Of a DNA stretch of 64,000 nucleotides, positions 8,727 through 17,994 are shown piece by piece. The notes under the pieces were generated by a model, which saw nothing but the letters and a program-made list of their open reading frames with translations, had not been told where the DNA came from and ran no database searches. Every line of letters begins with the position of its first letter. The stretch's first letter is position 1. Position numbers and translations under genes: made by a program. Location: positions 103,027 to 167,026 of the forward strand of contig PLSM01000119.1 of NCBI GenBank assembly GCA_003165075.1. The letters are read 5' to 3'. Origin of the DNA: Acidobacteriaceae bacterium. GTDB taxonomy: Bacteria > Acidobacteriota > Terriglobia > Terriglobales > Acidobacteriaceae.

Positions 8727-9079
8727 AACCCGGCTCTCGCAACCCGAGAAAGATCTAGATGATGGGGCGTAGCCAAGTCCTGGATCGGCATTCTCGCCGG
8801 GGCGGCCCCGGGCGCACGTCGCTGTTGCTTAAAACAGTTCGAAGAGTGCAACCTTTTTCCGCTGTTTGCTTCTAATCTTGTAATAAGCAGAGGCTTCCCC
8901 GAATTATGACCCTTCCACGAAAGGTACCCACTCCTTTTTGATGGTCCTTACGGACCCCTTCCCTCGACCCCTTCAGGACCCCCCACCCAAAAACGCCTCT
9001 CGAGCGGGCCTGCCGGAAGGCAGGCCCACTAGCTCACCCTTCCGCAGTCGACCGCCTTTCGTCCCGTTACAATCAACCT
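8727..9079. other. intergenic stretch with a GGAA-loop hairpin
   Basis: No gene is supported. Positions 9006-9027 hold a perfect 9-bp stem (GGGCCTGCC) closed by a GGAA tetraloop, inside a C/T-rich stretch. No T-run follows, so it is not a classical intrinsic terminator. The stretch separates the FG-GAP gene from pgeF and probably contains the end of the first transcript and the promoter of the second. Confidence 0.5.
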
Positions 9080-10153
9080 GTGAAGCGGTCACAATTTTCC
9101 TCAAATGTGCCGGCCAGCTCGAATCTGCAGGCAATCGACTCCCTTTTTGAGACTGGAGGCCTGACGCGCAGCCGCCGCACCAGTCCTGCGGGCATCACGC
9201 GTCAGTTGCGCTCCGACCCTGCGCTCCCTGAGGAGCTCCTGGTTACGGCGCCGGCGCCCCAGTTGGCTGCCAATGGTGTGGAGTGGCTGGCGGTTCCCGG
9301 CTGGCAGCGAATGGGGTGGCTTTGGCACGGTTTCAGCACCCGTCGCGGCGGCGTCAGCAAGGCCTATTCCACTGAAGGAGCTCCCGGCGAGCTGAATCTG
9401 GGGTTTACGGCCCAGGATGAGCGCGAATCCGTGGTCCGCAATCGCTGCCTGCTGGCCGAAGCGGTCACTGGAGATGCTTCCACTCCGCTGGTCACATTAC
9501 GCCAGATACATTCCAATCTCGTCGTGATTGCCGGCGTAGCCGAAGCCTCCCGTGACAGGTCTTCGTCGCTGGGGTGGAAGGGAGACGCTCTGATGACAGC
9601 CGAGCCCGGTCTGCTGCTTGCCATCCAGACCGCCGACTGCATCCCCGTCCTGGTGGCTGACCGCAAAGGCCGCGCTGTGGCTGCCTTCCATGCGGGCTGG
9701 CGGGGAACCGTCAAGCGCATTGTGGAATCAGGCGTGGGCCGCATGCGCCTCGAATTTGGCTCCCGGCCTGAGAACCTGGTAGCAGCCATCGGCCCCGGTA
9801 TCGGCGCCTGCTGCTACGCCGTGGGCGAAGAGGTGCTCTCCGCCTTCGAGTCTCAATTCAGCTACGCCCGCGAACTTTTCCACGACGTGTACGACTCCGA
9901 CGCGGTGCGCGCCAAATACCCCATGCTTTTTCTCACCCAGCGTGCGCCCGGCCACTCGCCCATCGGCCCCAGCCCGCACCTGGACCTGATGGAGGCCAAT
10001 CGCCGCCAGCTGCTGGATGCGGGCATCAAGCCACGCGCGATCAAGGTAGTAGGGGGCTGCACAAGCTGCCAGCCGGAGTTGTTTTTCTCGCATCGCGCGT
10101 CGCGCGGTCATGCTGGGCGCATGATGAGCGTAATCGGCATCCGGCCGCGATGA
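9080..10153 (+). CDS. pgeF: peptidoglycan editing factor PgeF / YfiH-type multicopper-like purine nucleosidase
   Basis: The laccase-domain (YfiH/DUF152) motifs occur in order: WHGFSTRRGGVSK, TLRQIHSNLVV, QTADCIPVLVAD with Cys187, AAFHAGWRGTVKRIV with His204, IGPGIGACCYAVGEEV, and GGCTSCQPELFFSHRAS. In E. coli the protein prevents L-Ser from replacing L-Ala in peptidoglycan precursors, and mammalian and bacterial relatives act on nucleosides. The 357-residue length includes a roughly 75-residue N-terminal extension of no recognised domain, starting at GTG 9080. A later start, nearer the core domain, is possible. Confidence 0.88.
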   Translation: MKRSQFSSNVPASSNLQAIDSLFETGGLTRSRRTSPAGITRQLRSDPALPEELLVTAPAPQLAANGVEWLAVPGWQRMGWLWHGFSTRRGGVSKAYSTEGAPGELNLGFTAQDERESVVRNRCLLAEAVTGDASTPLVTLRQIHSNLVVIAGVAEASRDRSSSLGWKGDALMTAEPGLLLAIQTADCIPVLVADRKGRAVAAFHAGWRGTVKRIVESGVGRMRLEFGSRPENLVAAIGPGIGACCYAVGEEVLSAFESQFSYARELFHDVYDSDAVRAKYPMLFLTQRAPGHSPIGPSPHLDLMEANRRQLLDAGIKPRAIKVVGGCTSCQPELFFSHRASRGHAGRMMSVIGIRPR

Positions 10154-10268
10154 GCCCGCTGCCATTCGTCCCGCACGCCCGCACCGCCGGGAGGCAAACG
10201 GCACAACATCCCTAGCTGGCCTCGACTGGGGGTGTCGGCAGCGGACCGCCTATTGCACAATGGTGCAG

Positions 10269-10565
10269 CTACGAAGCGCTTATCGCCTCGCCGGGGTTCA
10301 CCAAGTCGCGTAGTTCCTTTGAAGGCTTGAAGTAGGGTACGCGCTTGGCTGGCACTTCCACACGTTCTCCGGTCTTGGGGTTCCGGCCAATGCGGGGATT
10401 ACGTTGGCGGATGCGAAAAGAGCCGAAGCCGCGAATCTCGATCTTGTCGCCGCTCTGCAGCGCTGAAATCACCGAATCGAAGACGGTTTCCACAATTACT
10501 TCACCGTCGCGGCGCGTCAGGTCACCCAGCCGGGTGACCTTTTCCACCAGATCTGCCTTGGTCAT
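10269..10565 (-). CDS. HU/IHF family DNA-bending protein
   Basis: This 98-residue protein begins MTKADLVEKVTRLGDLTRRD and contains the IEIRGFGSFRIRQRNPRIGR arm and the GERVEVPAKRVPYFKPSKEL end of the histone-like family. It would dimerise and bend DNA as a nucleoid protein. The ATG at 10565 has AGAGGA a few bases upstream and gives the family-typical first residues. A GTG 21 bases further upstream would add MSGGLED. The gene converges with pgeF and stands alone. It cannot be assigned to HU or to IHF alpha/beta from the sequence alone. Confidence 0.92.
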   Translation of the reverse strand: MTKADLVEKVTRLGDLTRRDGEVIVETVFDSVISALQSGDKIEIRGFGSFRIRQRNPRIGRNPKTGERVEVPAKRVPYFKPSKELRDLVNPGEAISAS

Positions 10566-10785
10566 ATCCTCTAGGCCTCCGCTCACAGCATAAACGCATT
10601 CGCCCCAAATGACTGAAAAAAAAGCGTTCCCCTGTGGGAATTGAGCCTTTTACATCAGCGGCTTGGAGGCATGGTAGACGATCTGGCCGGGCGGCTGGGT
10701 CAAAGTCCTCCGGCCGGGTTATGATGTGCAGAGTCTTTCCCCTGCAATCAAGCTCATCCGGGAGGCCCGGGGAGGGAGCATAGCC

Positions 10786-11556
10786 GTGCCGCACTATCCG
10801 AAGTACAGCATCGTGATTCCGGCCTTCAACGAAGGTGCGCGCATTCCCGCCACGCTCCAGTCGGTGGTCACCTGCATCCGCGCAAATGCGTGGTCTGCTG
10901 AGGTCATCGTGGTCAACGACGGCTCGACCGACGCAACGGCCAAGGTGGTGCGCGACTTTGCCCGCCAGGCGCCCGAGGTACGGTTGGTTGAGAACCCCGG
11001 CAACCGCGGCAAGGGCTACAGCGTGCGCTCCGGCATCTTGCAGGCCTCAGGCGACGTGGTCATGTTCACTGACTCCGATCTGTCCGCGCCCATTGAGGAA
11101 GCCGAGCGCCTGTTTGCAGCCATCGCCGCCGGCGCCGACATCGCCATCGGCTCCCGCTGGCTCGAGCGAGGCCGCCAGACCCACCGCCAGCCGCTTTATC
11201 GCCAGTTCTTCGGCCGCTGCTTCAACGCCGTCACCCGCGCCGTCATGGGCCTTCACTTTGCCGATACGCAGTGCGGATTCAAGGCCTTTACCCGCGCCGC
11301 GGCCCAGACCGTCTTCCAACTTCAGACTATCGAACGCTGGGGCTTTGACCCCGAAATTCTATTTATTGCGCTCAAGCGCGGATTCACGGTGGTAGAGGTT
11401 CCGGTTAGCTGGGCTCACGACGAGCGCACTCGTATGAGCTATCTGAAAGACGGCATGCAGATGCTGAAAGAGCTGGCCATCATCCGCTGGAACGCCCTCA
11501 CCGGCCACTACAGCCGGCAGATTAAAGCCGCCCTGCGCACCGGGGAAACGCGCTAG
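10786..11556 (+). CDS. family 2 glycosyltransferase (dolichyl-phosphate glucosyltransferase-like)
   Basis: The protein has the GT-A fold of family 2: YSIVIPAFNEGARIPATLQS, VVNDGSTDATAKVV, NRGKGYSVRSGIL, and the metal-binding DSDLSAP (DxD type). GFKAFTRAAAQ and WGFDPEILFIA follow, as in Alg5/polyprenyl-phosphate glucosyltransferases. The likely reaction transfers a sugar from a nucleotide sugar to a lipid phosphate at the inner membrane. No transmembrane helices are seen, so it would be peripheral. The GTG at 10786 is chosen because GGGGAGGGAG precedes it by about 10 bases; an in-frame GTG at 10726 would add 20 unconvincing residues. Confidence 0.85.
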   Translation: MPHYPKYSIVIPAFNEGARIPATLQSVVTCIRANAWSAEVIVVNDGSTDATAKVVRDFARQAPEVRLVENPGNRGKGYSVRSGILQASGDVVMFTDSDLSAPIEEAERLFAAIAAGADIAIGSRWLERGRQTHRQPLYRQFFGRCFNAVTRAVMGLHFADTQCGFKAFTRAAAQTVFQLQTIERWGFDPEILFIALKRGFTVVEVPVSWAHDERTRMSYLKDGMQMLKELAIIRWNALTGHYSRQIKAALRTGETR

Positions 11557-11572
11557 AACACATCGGGCCTGC

Positions 11573-13210
11573 TTACGCCGTGGCCGTCTTGGCCACAGCC
11601 TGCAATCCCCGTGCCTCAATCTCGAACTCGCGAATCTTGTACTTCTGAATCTTGCCTGAAAGCGTGGCCGGAAAGTCGTCTACAAACCGCACATGCTCGG
11701 GGATCTTGTAGTAAGCGATCTGGCTCTGGCAGAAGACGCGAATCTCCTCTTCGGTGGCTTCCTGGCCGGGTCGCAGGCGCACCCAGGCCACCACTATCTC
11801 GCCCAGCCGCGCATTGGGAATGCCCACTACCTGCACCTCGCCCACTTTGGGGTGGGTGTAAAGGAACTCCTCCACCTCCCGGGGATAGATGTTCTCGCCG
11901 CCACGGATAATCACGTCGCGCGATCGGCCGGTAAGGTGGATGCAGCCGTCCTGCCGCATGATGCCCAGGTCGCCCGTCCGCAGCCAGCCGTCCGGCTGGA
12001 TCACCTGTGCGGTGCCCTCCGGATCGCCATCGTAGCCCTTCATCACCGCGTAGCCGCGAGCGCAGATCTCGCCCTGCTCGCCGAAGGGAAGCATTTCGCC
12101 GGTCACTCTTGAGATCACGCAAATCTCCGTCTGCGGCATGGCGCGTCCCACCGTGTTGACGCGAATCTCAATTGAGTCGCCTGCGTCGCTCATCGTCACC
12201 ACCGGCGAAGTCTCGGTCTGCCCGTAGGCAATCACCAACTCGCCGATGTGCATCTCGTTCAGTACCCGCTTCATCAGCTCCACCGGGCACGGCGCTCCGC
12301 TCATCATGCCCGTGCGCAGGCTGGTCAGGTCGAAGCCGGCAAAGTCCGGCAGCCCGAACTCCGCCACATACATGGCCGGCACGCCGTAGACCGAGGTGGC
12401 CTTTTCATCGTGCACCGCCTGCAGGGTCGCGCGCGCGTCAAAAGTCCAGTTGGGCAGCAGGATGGCCGCGCCCGAATTAACCGCGCTCATAGTGCCGATA
12501 ACGCAGCCATAGCAGTGAAAGAGCGGCACCGGCACAACAATCCGGTCCTGCTCTGTGTAGTGGAATCCCTGGGCCAGAAACTGTCCGTTGTTCACCACGT
12601 TGTGGTGGCTCAGCAGTACGCCTTTGGGCAGGCCGGTCGTGCCGCTGGTGTACTGGATGTTGGCTACATCGTCGACGTCCACGTGGTCCGGCAGCCGGCC
12701 CTCGGCGTCGAGCAGCGCCGTCCAATCGGGAGAGTCGAAGTAGATGGTGTGCTCCAGCGCGAGCGTCTGCCCATGCCGCGCACGACCCAGGATCTCCTCA
12801 TAATCGGCGCGCTTATCCGTGTGCCACAGAAACATGGCCTTCATCTGTGACCGGTTCAGCGTGTACCCCAGCTCATGCGAGCGGTAGGCCGGGTTCACGT
12901 TCACCAATGCGGCTCCGGCGCGCGCGCAGCCCATGTGCAGCATGATCCACTCAATGCAGTTGGTGGACCACAGCCCCACGCGATCGCCCCGTCGGATGCC
13001 CAGCGCCCACAGTCCGCGCGCCACGCGATCGGCCGCCAGGCTCAACTCGCCCCAGGTCATCCGCCGCGACTGGTGGCGCGAGGCCACCGCCAGGCGGTCG
13101 GGGAAGCGGCTGGCAGTCCGATGCAGCAGGTCGCCAATGGTCAGCTCCAGCAGGGGATGGCGGGAACCGCAAGTGTAACTCAGTGTGGAAAGCATCTCTT
13201 CAACAGGCAT
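11573..13210 (-). CDS. AMP-binding acyl-CoA synthetase
   Basis: This ANL superfamily enzyme of 545 residues has the P-loop YTSGTTGLPKGVLLSHHN, the AMP motif YGQTETSP, GWLRTGDLG, and the hinge RDVIIRGGENIYPREVEE. The catalytic Lys is in SGKIQKYKIRE near the C-terminus. It activates a carboxylate as acyl-AMP and transfers it to CoA. The overall pattern is that of medium- to long-chain fatty-acyl-CoA ligases of the FadD3/DitJ-like group. The ATG at 13210 starts the conserved region; a strong Shine-Dalgarno sequence is not evident, and upstream in-frame starts exist up to 13282. It converges with the GT2 gene. Confidence 0.9.
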   Translation of the reverse strand: MPVEEMLSTLSYTCGSRHPLLELTIGDLLHRTASRFPDRLAVASRHQSRRMTWGELSLAADRVARGLWALGIRRGDRVGLWSTNCIEWIMLHMGCARAGAALVNVNPAYRSHELGYTLNRSQMKAMFLWHTDKRADYEEILGRARHGQTLALEHTIYFDSPDWTALLDAEGRLPDHVDVDDVANIQYTSGTTGLPKGVLLSHHNVVNNGQFLAQGFHYTEQDRIVVPVPLFHCYGCVIGTMSAVNSGAAILLPNWTFDARATLQAVHDEKATSVYGVPAMYVAEFGLPDFAGFDLTSLRTGMMSGAPCPVELMKRVLNEMHIGELVIAYGQTETSPVVTMSDAGDSIEIRVNTVGRAMPQTEICVISRVTGEMLPFGEQGEICARGYAVMKGYDGDPEGTAQVIQPDGWLRTGDLGIMRQDGCIHLTGRSRDVIIRGGENIYPREVEEFLYTHPKVGEVQVVGIPNARLGEIVVAWVRLRPGQEATEEEIRVFCQSQIAYYKIPEHVRFVDDFPATLSGKIQKYKIREFEIEARGLQAVAKTATA

Positions 13211-13437
13211 ATTCCAGGCATTTGAAACAACGAGTCGAAGTTTACACCTCCGCTCCCATGTGCGAAGTGTGATCCAGCCCACAGCGCGAAGAGCCTTGCC
13301 TGGTCGAATGTGGGATGAACTGCTCCAGGCCGGAGAAGAAGGGGATGGCAGAAGCGCAGATTCCTGCTGCTAAGTCCGTGTATTTTCAACGCCGGACCCC
13401 CAAGGAGCCGGTTCGGTGAGAGAAAGAGGGGATTTCT

Positions 13438-14397
13438 ATGTCCAATACGCGTCGGGAATTCTTGCAGACCAGTGCGGCTCTGGCGGTAGGGCTGATGGGT
13501 GGTGCGGCAACGGAGTTGAGGGGGGAGCCCGCCTTGGCGGCCCAGACCCCGGCCACCACCGGATCCGGCAGTGTTGCCCAGGTCCAGGTGCCAAGGATGA
13601 AATTCGGCAGCGTTGAAATCAGCCGCCTGGTCCTGGGTAGCAACCAGTTCCATGGATTCGCACACTACAACGCCAACTTCGGCAAAGCAATGACTGATTG
13701 GTACACGCCAGACAAAATCTGCGAAGTGCTGCACCGCGCCAACAGCTATGGCATCAACGCATTCAACTACCTTAACTGGGCGGGCGCACCGGAGTATCTG
13801 GCGCGCTTCCAGGCCGAAGGCGGCAAGATGCACCTGATTGCCCAGGTGACGGCTCACGACGACGCGGCCTCCATGGTCAAGAACCTGAAGCCGCTGGCTC
13901 TGCAAAGGCAGGGCGAAGTTGTCGATGTGGAATTCCGCAATGGCACCATGGATACCGTCAAGGAGTGGTGTAAACAAGTGCGGGATATGGGCGTGCTGGT
14001 GGGCGTCGGCACCCACAAGCCGGAAGTGATCGAGTACGTAGAGGAGAAGGGATGGGACGTGGACTTCTATTCCGGCTGCGTCTACAACCGTACCCGGACC
14101 GAGGCGGAGTGGAAGCAGCTTTTCCATGGCGAGATGCTTGAAATGCCCCACGATATCTACCTGCGCAGCGATCCGGAGCGCATGTACAAGGTAATGCGGC
14201 AAACCACAAAGCCCTGCTTTGCCTTCAAGATTCTGGCTGCCGGGCGCATCGACGACCCGGCCGTCGAGGAGGCATTCCGCACCGCGTATGCAAGCATCAA
14301 GCCCATCGATGGTGTGTATGTGGGAATGTTCCCCAAGCGCAAGGATGAAGTTAAGGAGAACGCCGAAATCGTTCACCGCATCCTGACCACCGCCTGA
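13438..14397 (+). CDS. Tat-exported aldo/keto reductase-like barrel protein
   Basis: The 319-residue protein starts with a twin-arginine signal (NTRREFLQTSAALAVGLMGG) and is therefore probably exported folded. The mature part opens MKFGSVEISRLVLGSNQFHG, like the first strand of the aldo-keto reductase TIM barrel. The usual catalytic Tyr-His pair cannot be identified, so it may be a divergent sugar-binding or isomerase-like barrel. GAGG lies 9 bases before the ATG. Its neighbour is a Gfo/Idh/MocA oxidoreductase in convergent orientation. The function is unknown. Confidence 0.7.
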   Translation: MSNTRREFLQTSAALAVGLMGGAATELRGEPALAAQTPATTGSGSVAQVQVPRMKFGSVEISRLVLGSNQFHGFAHYNANFGKAMTDWYTPDKICEVLHRANSYGINAFNYLNWAGAPEYLARFQAEGGKMHLIAQVTAHDDAASMVKNLKPLALQRQGEVVDVEFRNGTMDTVKEWCKQVRDMGVLVGVGTHKPEVIEYVEEKGWDVDFYSGCVYNRTRTEAEWKQLFHGEMLEMPHDIYLRSDPERMYKVMRQTTKPCFAFKILAAGRIDDPAVEEAFRTAYASIKPIDGVYVGMFPKRKDEVKENAEIVHRILTTA

Positions 14398-14424
14398 AGC
14401 GGCGACTCGGTGCTAGCGTTTTAC

Positions 14425-14454
14425 CCGCCACGGCGGACCTCTTCGTCGTGGCGG
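14425..14454. terminator. inverted repeat between convergent genes
   Basis: CCGCCACG at 14425-14432 pairs with CGTGGCGG at 14447-14454 across a 14-base loop. It sits in the 95-bp gap between two convergent genes and could serve both. The following T-content is modest (ATTATCTTT on the plus strand), so termination is plausible but not certain. Confidence 0.4.
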
Positions 14455-14492
14455 ATTATCTTTGGGTTCAAACTAAGCTCTGCGGCATTTGC

Positions 14493-15503
14493 TTACCGCC
14501 GCGTCGACTCCCATTGTCCCGTTTCGCCCGAGCGAAACAAGGCTTCGATCACCGCCATATTCCGGATAGCTTCTTCCAGCGGAACGGGCACTTCCGTGCC
14601 ATCCAAAACGGCCTTGGAGAAGGCGTCTCCCTGCAGTGTGTATTGGTCGCACACAGGGAAAGTCTCTGTGACCGTGCCGCCGCCAAACAGGTCGCCGTCC
14701 TGGTCGATGAACAGCCGCGTCGGACGGTCCTTGGGCGCATTGAAGGGAATCTCGATCTCGATGCGTCCCTGCGTGCCCAGAAAGCTGACGCGCTGGTACG
14801 GGATCAGTTGCGTGCTACACGTGAAGACCGCCTGGCCGCCGGGGAAATCGAGAATTGCAGAAGTCAGCCGGTCGGTTTGCATCTCCGGGTCGCGATTAAT
14901 CAGGGCCACCACTCGCGTCGGTTCCTGCGCAAATCCATAGCGTGACGCCTGGATCATGTAGCAGCCGATGTCGTAGAGAGCGCCCCCACCGTATTCCACA
15001 TGGTTGCGAATATTGTTCGGGTCGGCGTTGAAGTAGCTGAACGCGCCGATTACAGAACGGAGTTGTCCGATACGGCCCGCGTCAAGCAGCTCTCGCAGCC
15101 GCAGCCACTGCGGATGACTGCGGATCATGAATGCTTCGCCGATCTTGACACCGGTGCGCGCACGCACGGCGAGCAGAGTTTCAGCCTCCGCTACAGTCAG
15201 GCTGAGCGGCTTCTCGCAAAGCACGTGCTTGCCCGCTTCAGCCGCCTTAATGGTCCACGGCACGTGCAGGTGGTTGGGCAGGGGGATGTAAACGGCGTCG
15301 ATTGCCGGGTCGGCGAGCAGCTCTTCATACGATCCGTACGCGGTGGCGATGCCCAGAGCTTTGGCTGCTTCCTGGGCCCTGGCCAGATCGCGCGAAGCGA
15401 TGGCAGTCACACTGGTGTGCTGGCCCTGCAGCATGCCCGGCAGAACCTTCTTGAGGCCGATGTTGGCGGTACTGAGAACTCCCCAGCGAATCTTCTTCGA
15501 CAT
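14493..15503 (-). CDS. Gfo/Idh/MocA family NAD(P)-dependent oxidoreductase
   Basis: The 336-residue protein begins MSKKIRWGVLSTANIGLKKV, with the N-terminal Rossmann fold. The AVYIPLPNHLHVPWTIKAAE and KHVLCEKPLSLT signatures follow (catalytic Lys in EKP), then the GGALYDIGCYMIQASRY segment of the C-terminal alpha/beta domain. It should oxidise or reduce a sugar or cyclitol hydroxyl with NAD(P), like trans-1,2-dihydrodiol or xylose dehydrogenases. Another in-frame ATG lies at 15515; 15503 is chosen to match the family start. No Tat signal is seen, so it is cytoplasmic. Confidence 0.9.
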   Translation of the reverse strand: MSKKIRWGVLSTANIGLKKVLPGMLQGQHTSVTAIASRDLARAQEAAKALGIATAYGSYEELLADPAIDAVYIPLPNHLHVPWTIKAAEAGKHVLCEKPLSLTVAEAETLLAVRARTGVKIGEAFMIRSHPQWLRLRELLDAGRIGQLRSVIGAFSYFNADPNNIRNHVEYGGGALYDIGCYMIQASRYGFAQEPTRVVALINRDPEMQTDRLTSAILDFPGGQAVFTCSTQLIPYQRVSFLGTQGRIEIEIPFNAPKDRPTRLFIDQDGDLFGGGTVTETFPVCDQYTLQGDAFSKAVLDGTEVPVPLEEAIRNMAVIEALFRSGETGQWESTRR

Positions 15504-15678
15504 GAGAGCAATCATAATCGCCGCAGCTTCCCATGCGATGCGGAACCTGTGTCGGGCATCAGTCTCGCTCCGCCCAGCGCGAGATGGACCAGCGCCTCGC
15601 TACCCATCGCGGAGTTAGACTTTGTGAGGCGCGGCCATCATGCAATGCTGGACGTGTCCGAGCCCAGGGAGGGCCGCC

Positions 15679-17034
15679 ATGCCAGTCAAGACCATCATCG
15701 AGCCATTCCGGATCAAGAGTGTTGAGCCGATTCGCTGGACCACCCGCGAACAACGCGTGAAGCTGCTGCAGGCCGCGCATTACAACCTGTTCCTGCTGCC
15801 TGCAGACGACGTTCTGATTGATCTGCTCACTGACTCGGGCACCGGAGCCATGTCTACGCACCAATGGGCCGCCATCATGGAAGGCGACGAGAGTTATGCG
15901 GGCAGCCGCAGCTTTGACCGTTTCCGCAACTCCATTCAGGACATCTTCGGCTACAAGCATGTGATTCCCACCCACCAGGGACGTGCTGCCGAACGCATCC
16001 TGTTCGGGGTGGCCTGTAAAAAGGGCGACATCGTTCCTAACAACACCCATTTCGACACCACCCGCGCCAACGTGGAGTTTGTCGGCGCCGAGGCCGTCGA
16101 TCTGGTGATCGCCGAAGGCCGCCAACCTGCCTTGCAACACCCATTCAAAGGCAATATGGACGTCGCGGCGCTGGAAGCTCTCATCGACCAAGTGGGCCGT
16201 GAACGCATTCCGCTGGTGATGCTCACGGTCACCAACAACTCCGGCGGCGGCCAGCCCGTTTCCATGGAAAACGTGCGCCAGGTAAGTGCGGTGTGCAAAC
16301 GCCACCGTATCCCCCTCTACTTCGATGCCTGCCGCTTTGCAGAAAATGCATGGTTCATCAAGCTGCGCGAGAAGGGATACGAGAATAAAACGCCCAAAGA
16401 GATTGCGCAGGAAATGTTTGGCTACGGAGACGGGTGCACCATGTCGGCCAAGAAGGACGGCATGGCCAATATCGGCGGTTTTCTCTGCACCAATGACGAT
16501 CTCCTTGCACAACAGGAAAAGGACCTGCTGATTCTCACCGAGGGCTATCCCACCTATGGCGGTTTGGCCGGCCGCGATCTCGAGGCCATTGCCGTAGGAC
16601 TGCAGGAGGCGCTGGAAGAGGACTACCTGCGCTACCGCATTGCCTCCACCGCGTATCTTGGCAATCACATTGCAGCGGAAGGAGTGCCGATCGTTCAGCC
16701 GCCGGGCGGGCATGCCATCTATCTTGACGCCCGTGCATTCTTGCCGCACATCCCCACAGATCAGTTTCCCGGGGTCGCGCTGGCTGCGGAGCTTTACCTC
16801 GAAGGCGGTGTTCGCTCCGTCGAAATCGGCACCCTGATGTTTGCCGCCGCTGCGCAGATGGACCTTGTGCGCCTGGCCATTCCCCGCCGCGTCTACACGC
16901 AGAGCCACATTGACTATCTGGTCGAAGTGATTTTACAGGTCTGGAAGAACCGCGAAAAGCTCAAAGGCATGCGCCTGACCTACGAAGCGCCGTTCCTGCG
17001 CCACTTTACCGCGCGCCTCGAGCCCATGGAATAG
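15679..17034 (+). CDS. tnaA: tryptophanase (beta-eliminating PLP lyase)
   Basis: This 451-residue fold-I PLP enzyme has the family signatures LIDLLTDSGTGAMS, PTHQGRAAERI, TVTNNSGGGQPVSMEN, FDACRFAENAWFIK, and the PLP Lys259 in MSAKKDG. Tryptophanase and tyrosine phenol-lyase share this fold. Three selectivity positions match tryptophanase: Asp126 (HFDTTR; Thr in tyrosine phenol-lyase), Ile383 (VEIGTL; Arg in tyrosine phenol-lyase) and His442 (RHFTAR; Phe in tyrosine phenol-lyase). The rest often reads more like tyrosine phenol-lyase, and the loop after Ile383 is shorter than in either. The product would be indole, pyruvate and ammonia. GGGAGGG precedes the ATG. Confidence 0.85.
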   Translation: MPVKTIIEPFRIKSVEPIRWTTREQRVKLLQAAHYNLFLLPADDVLIDLLTDSGTGAMSTHQWAAIMEGDESYAGSRSFDRFRNSIQDIFGYKHVIPTHQGRAAERILFGVACKKGDIVPNNTHFDTTRANVEFVGAEAVDLVIAEGRQPALQHPFKGNMDVAALEALIDQVGRERIPLVMLTVTNNSGGGQPVSMENVRQVSAVCKRHRIPLYFDACRFAENAWFIKLREKGYENKTPKEIAQEMFGYGDGCTMSAKKDGMANIGGFLCTNDDLLAQQEKDLLILTEGYPTYGGLAGRDLEAIAVGLQEALEEDYLRYRIASTAYLGNHIAAEGVPIVQPPGGHAIYLDARAFLPHIPTDQFPGVALAAELYLEGGVRSVEIGTLMFAAAAQMDLVRLAIPRRVYTQSHIDYLVEVILQVWKNREKLKGMRLTYEAPFLRHFTARLEPME

Positions 17035-17085
17035 GGAGTTGCCTTACCTGCCGGGCTGGACACGACCTGCCCTCTAACTGATTAA

Positions 17086-17994
17086 ATGAAACCAATGACA
17101 ACCCCAACTCTGCTCGTCCTGGCGGCCGGCATCGGCAGCCGGTACGGCGGTTTGAAGCAAATTGATCCTGTAGGCCCTGGTGGCGAAACCATCATCGACT
17201 ACTCCGTCTACGATGCCCTCCGCGCGGGATTTGGCAAGCTTGTTTTCGTTATCCGCAAGGACATTGAACAGGCCTTCCGAGAGATCGTCGGCGCGCGCTT
17301 TGAAAAACGCATCGCGGTCGAATATGTGTTTCAGGAACTCGACGCTCTTCCGCCGGGGTTCCATGTGCCGGCCGGCCGAACCAGACCCTGGGGCACAACC
17401 CACGCGATACTGGTCGCCGGCAGCGCCATTCATGAACCCTTTGCCGTCATCAACGCCGACGACTTTTACGGTGCTCAGGGTTTTCGCCTGCTGGCGCAAC
17501 ATTTGCAGTCCGGCACCGACGACTACGCGATGGTCGGATTTGTATTGCGCAACACCCTCTCCGAGTTCGGCACGGTGGCCCGGGGAGTGAGCCGGGTCGA
17601 TAGCAGCGGCTTTCTCGAGAGCGTTGTTGAATTATTAAAGGTCGAGCGAGACGGCGTGCATGCCAAGAACACCGATCCGGCCGGCGAGGTGACCCATCTC
17701 ACGGGGGACGAAGTGGTTTCGATGAATATGTGGGGATTCACTCCCCGGATATTTGAACAGCTGCGGGAAGACTTTCAGAAGTTTCTGGAGCACAGTGGCT
17801 CGGATCTGCGGGCAGAGTGCTTCATACCCCACACGGTCACTCATTACATTTCTGCAGGACGTGCCCGGGTCAAGGTTCTGCCTACCAATGATTCCTGGTT
17901 TGGCGTTACCTACCGGGAGGACCACCCACGCGTCGTCGCAAGCGTACGCGGCCTTATCCAGTCCGGTTATTATCCAGAGAGACTCTGGATATGA
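17086..17994 (+). CDS. NDP-sugar pyrophosphorylase-like nucleotidyltransferase
   Basis: The 302-residue protein has a nucleotidyltransferase Rossmann fold starting TLLVLAAGIGSRYGGLKQ, with VINADDFYG as the metal-binding DxD-like turn. LTGDEVVSMNMWGF and VLPTNDSWFGVTYREDH follow. It should join a sugar 1-phosphate to an NTP. Its 4-bp overlap with a NahK-like sugar kinase suggests the pair converts a free sugar first to the 1-phosphate and then to the nucleotide sugar. The sugar is not determined; N-acetylhexosamines are likely by analogy with NahK salvage. Confidence 0.83.
   Translation: MKPMTTPTLLVLAAGIGSRYGGLKQIDPVGPGGETIIDYSVYDALRAGFGKLVFVIRKDIEQAFREIVGARFEKRIAVEYVFQELDALPPGFHVPAGRTRPWGTTHAILVAGSAIHEPFAVINADDFYGAQGFRLLAQHLQSGTDDYAMVGFVLRNTLSEFGTVARGVSRVDSSGFLESVVELLKVERDGVHAKNTDPAGEVTHLTGDEVVSMNMWGFTPRIFEQLREDFQKFLEHSGSDLRAECFIPHTVTHYISAGRARVKVLPTNDSWFGVTYREDHPRVVASVRGLIQSGYYPERLWI

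Noticed and set aside
9006-9027. GGAA-loop hairpin as a terminator
   Set aside because: The stem is perfect but no T-run follows on either strand, so it is recorded only as a hairpin.
15559-16908. 449-residue frame opposite tnaA
   Set aside because: Shadow of a strongly conserved gene, with no ribosome site or known motif.
15679-17034. Tyrosine phenol-lyase as the product
   Set aside because: The selectivity positions Asp126, Ile383 and His442 match tryptophanase, not Thr/Arg/Phe of tyrosine phenol-lyase.
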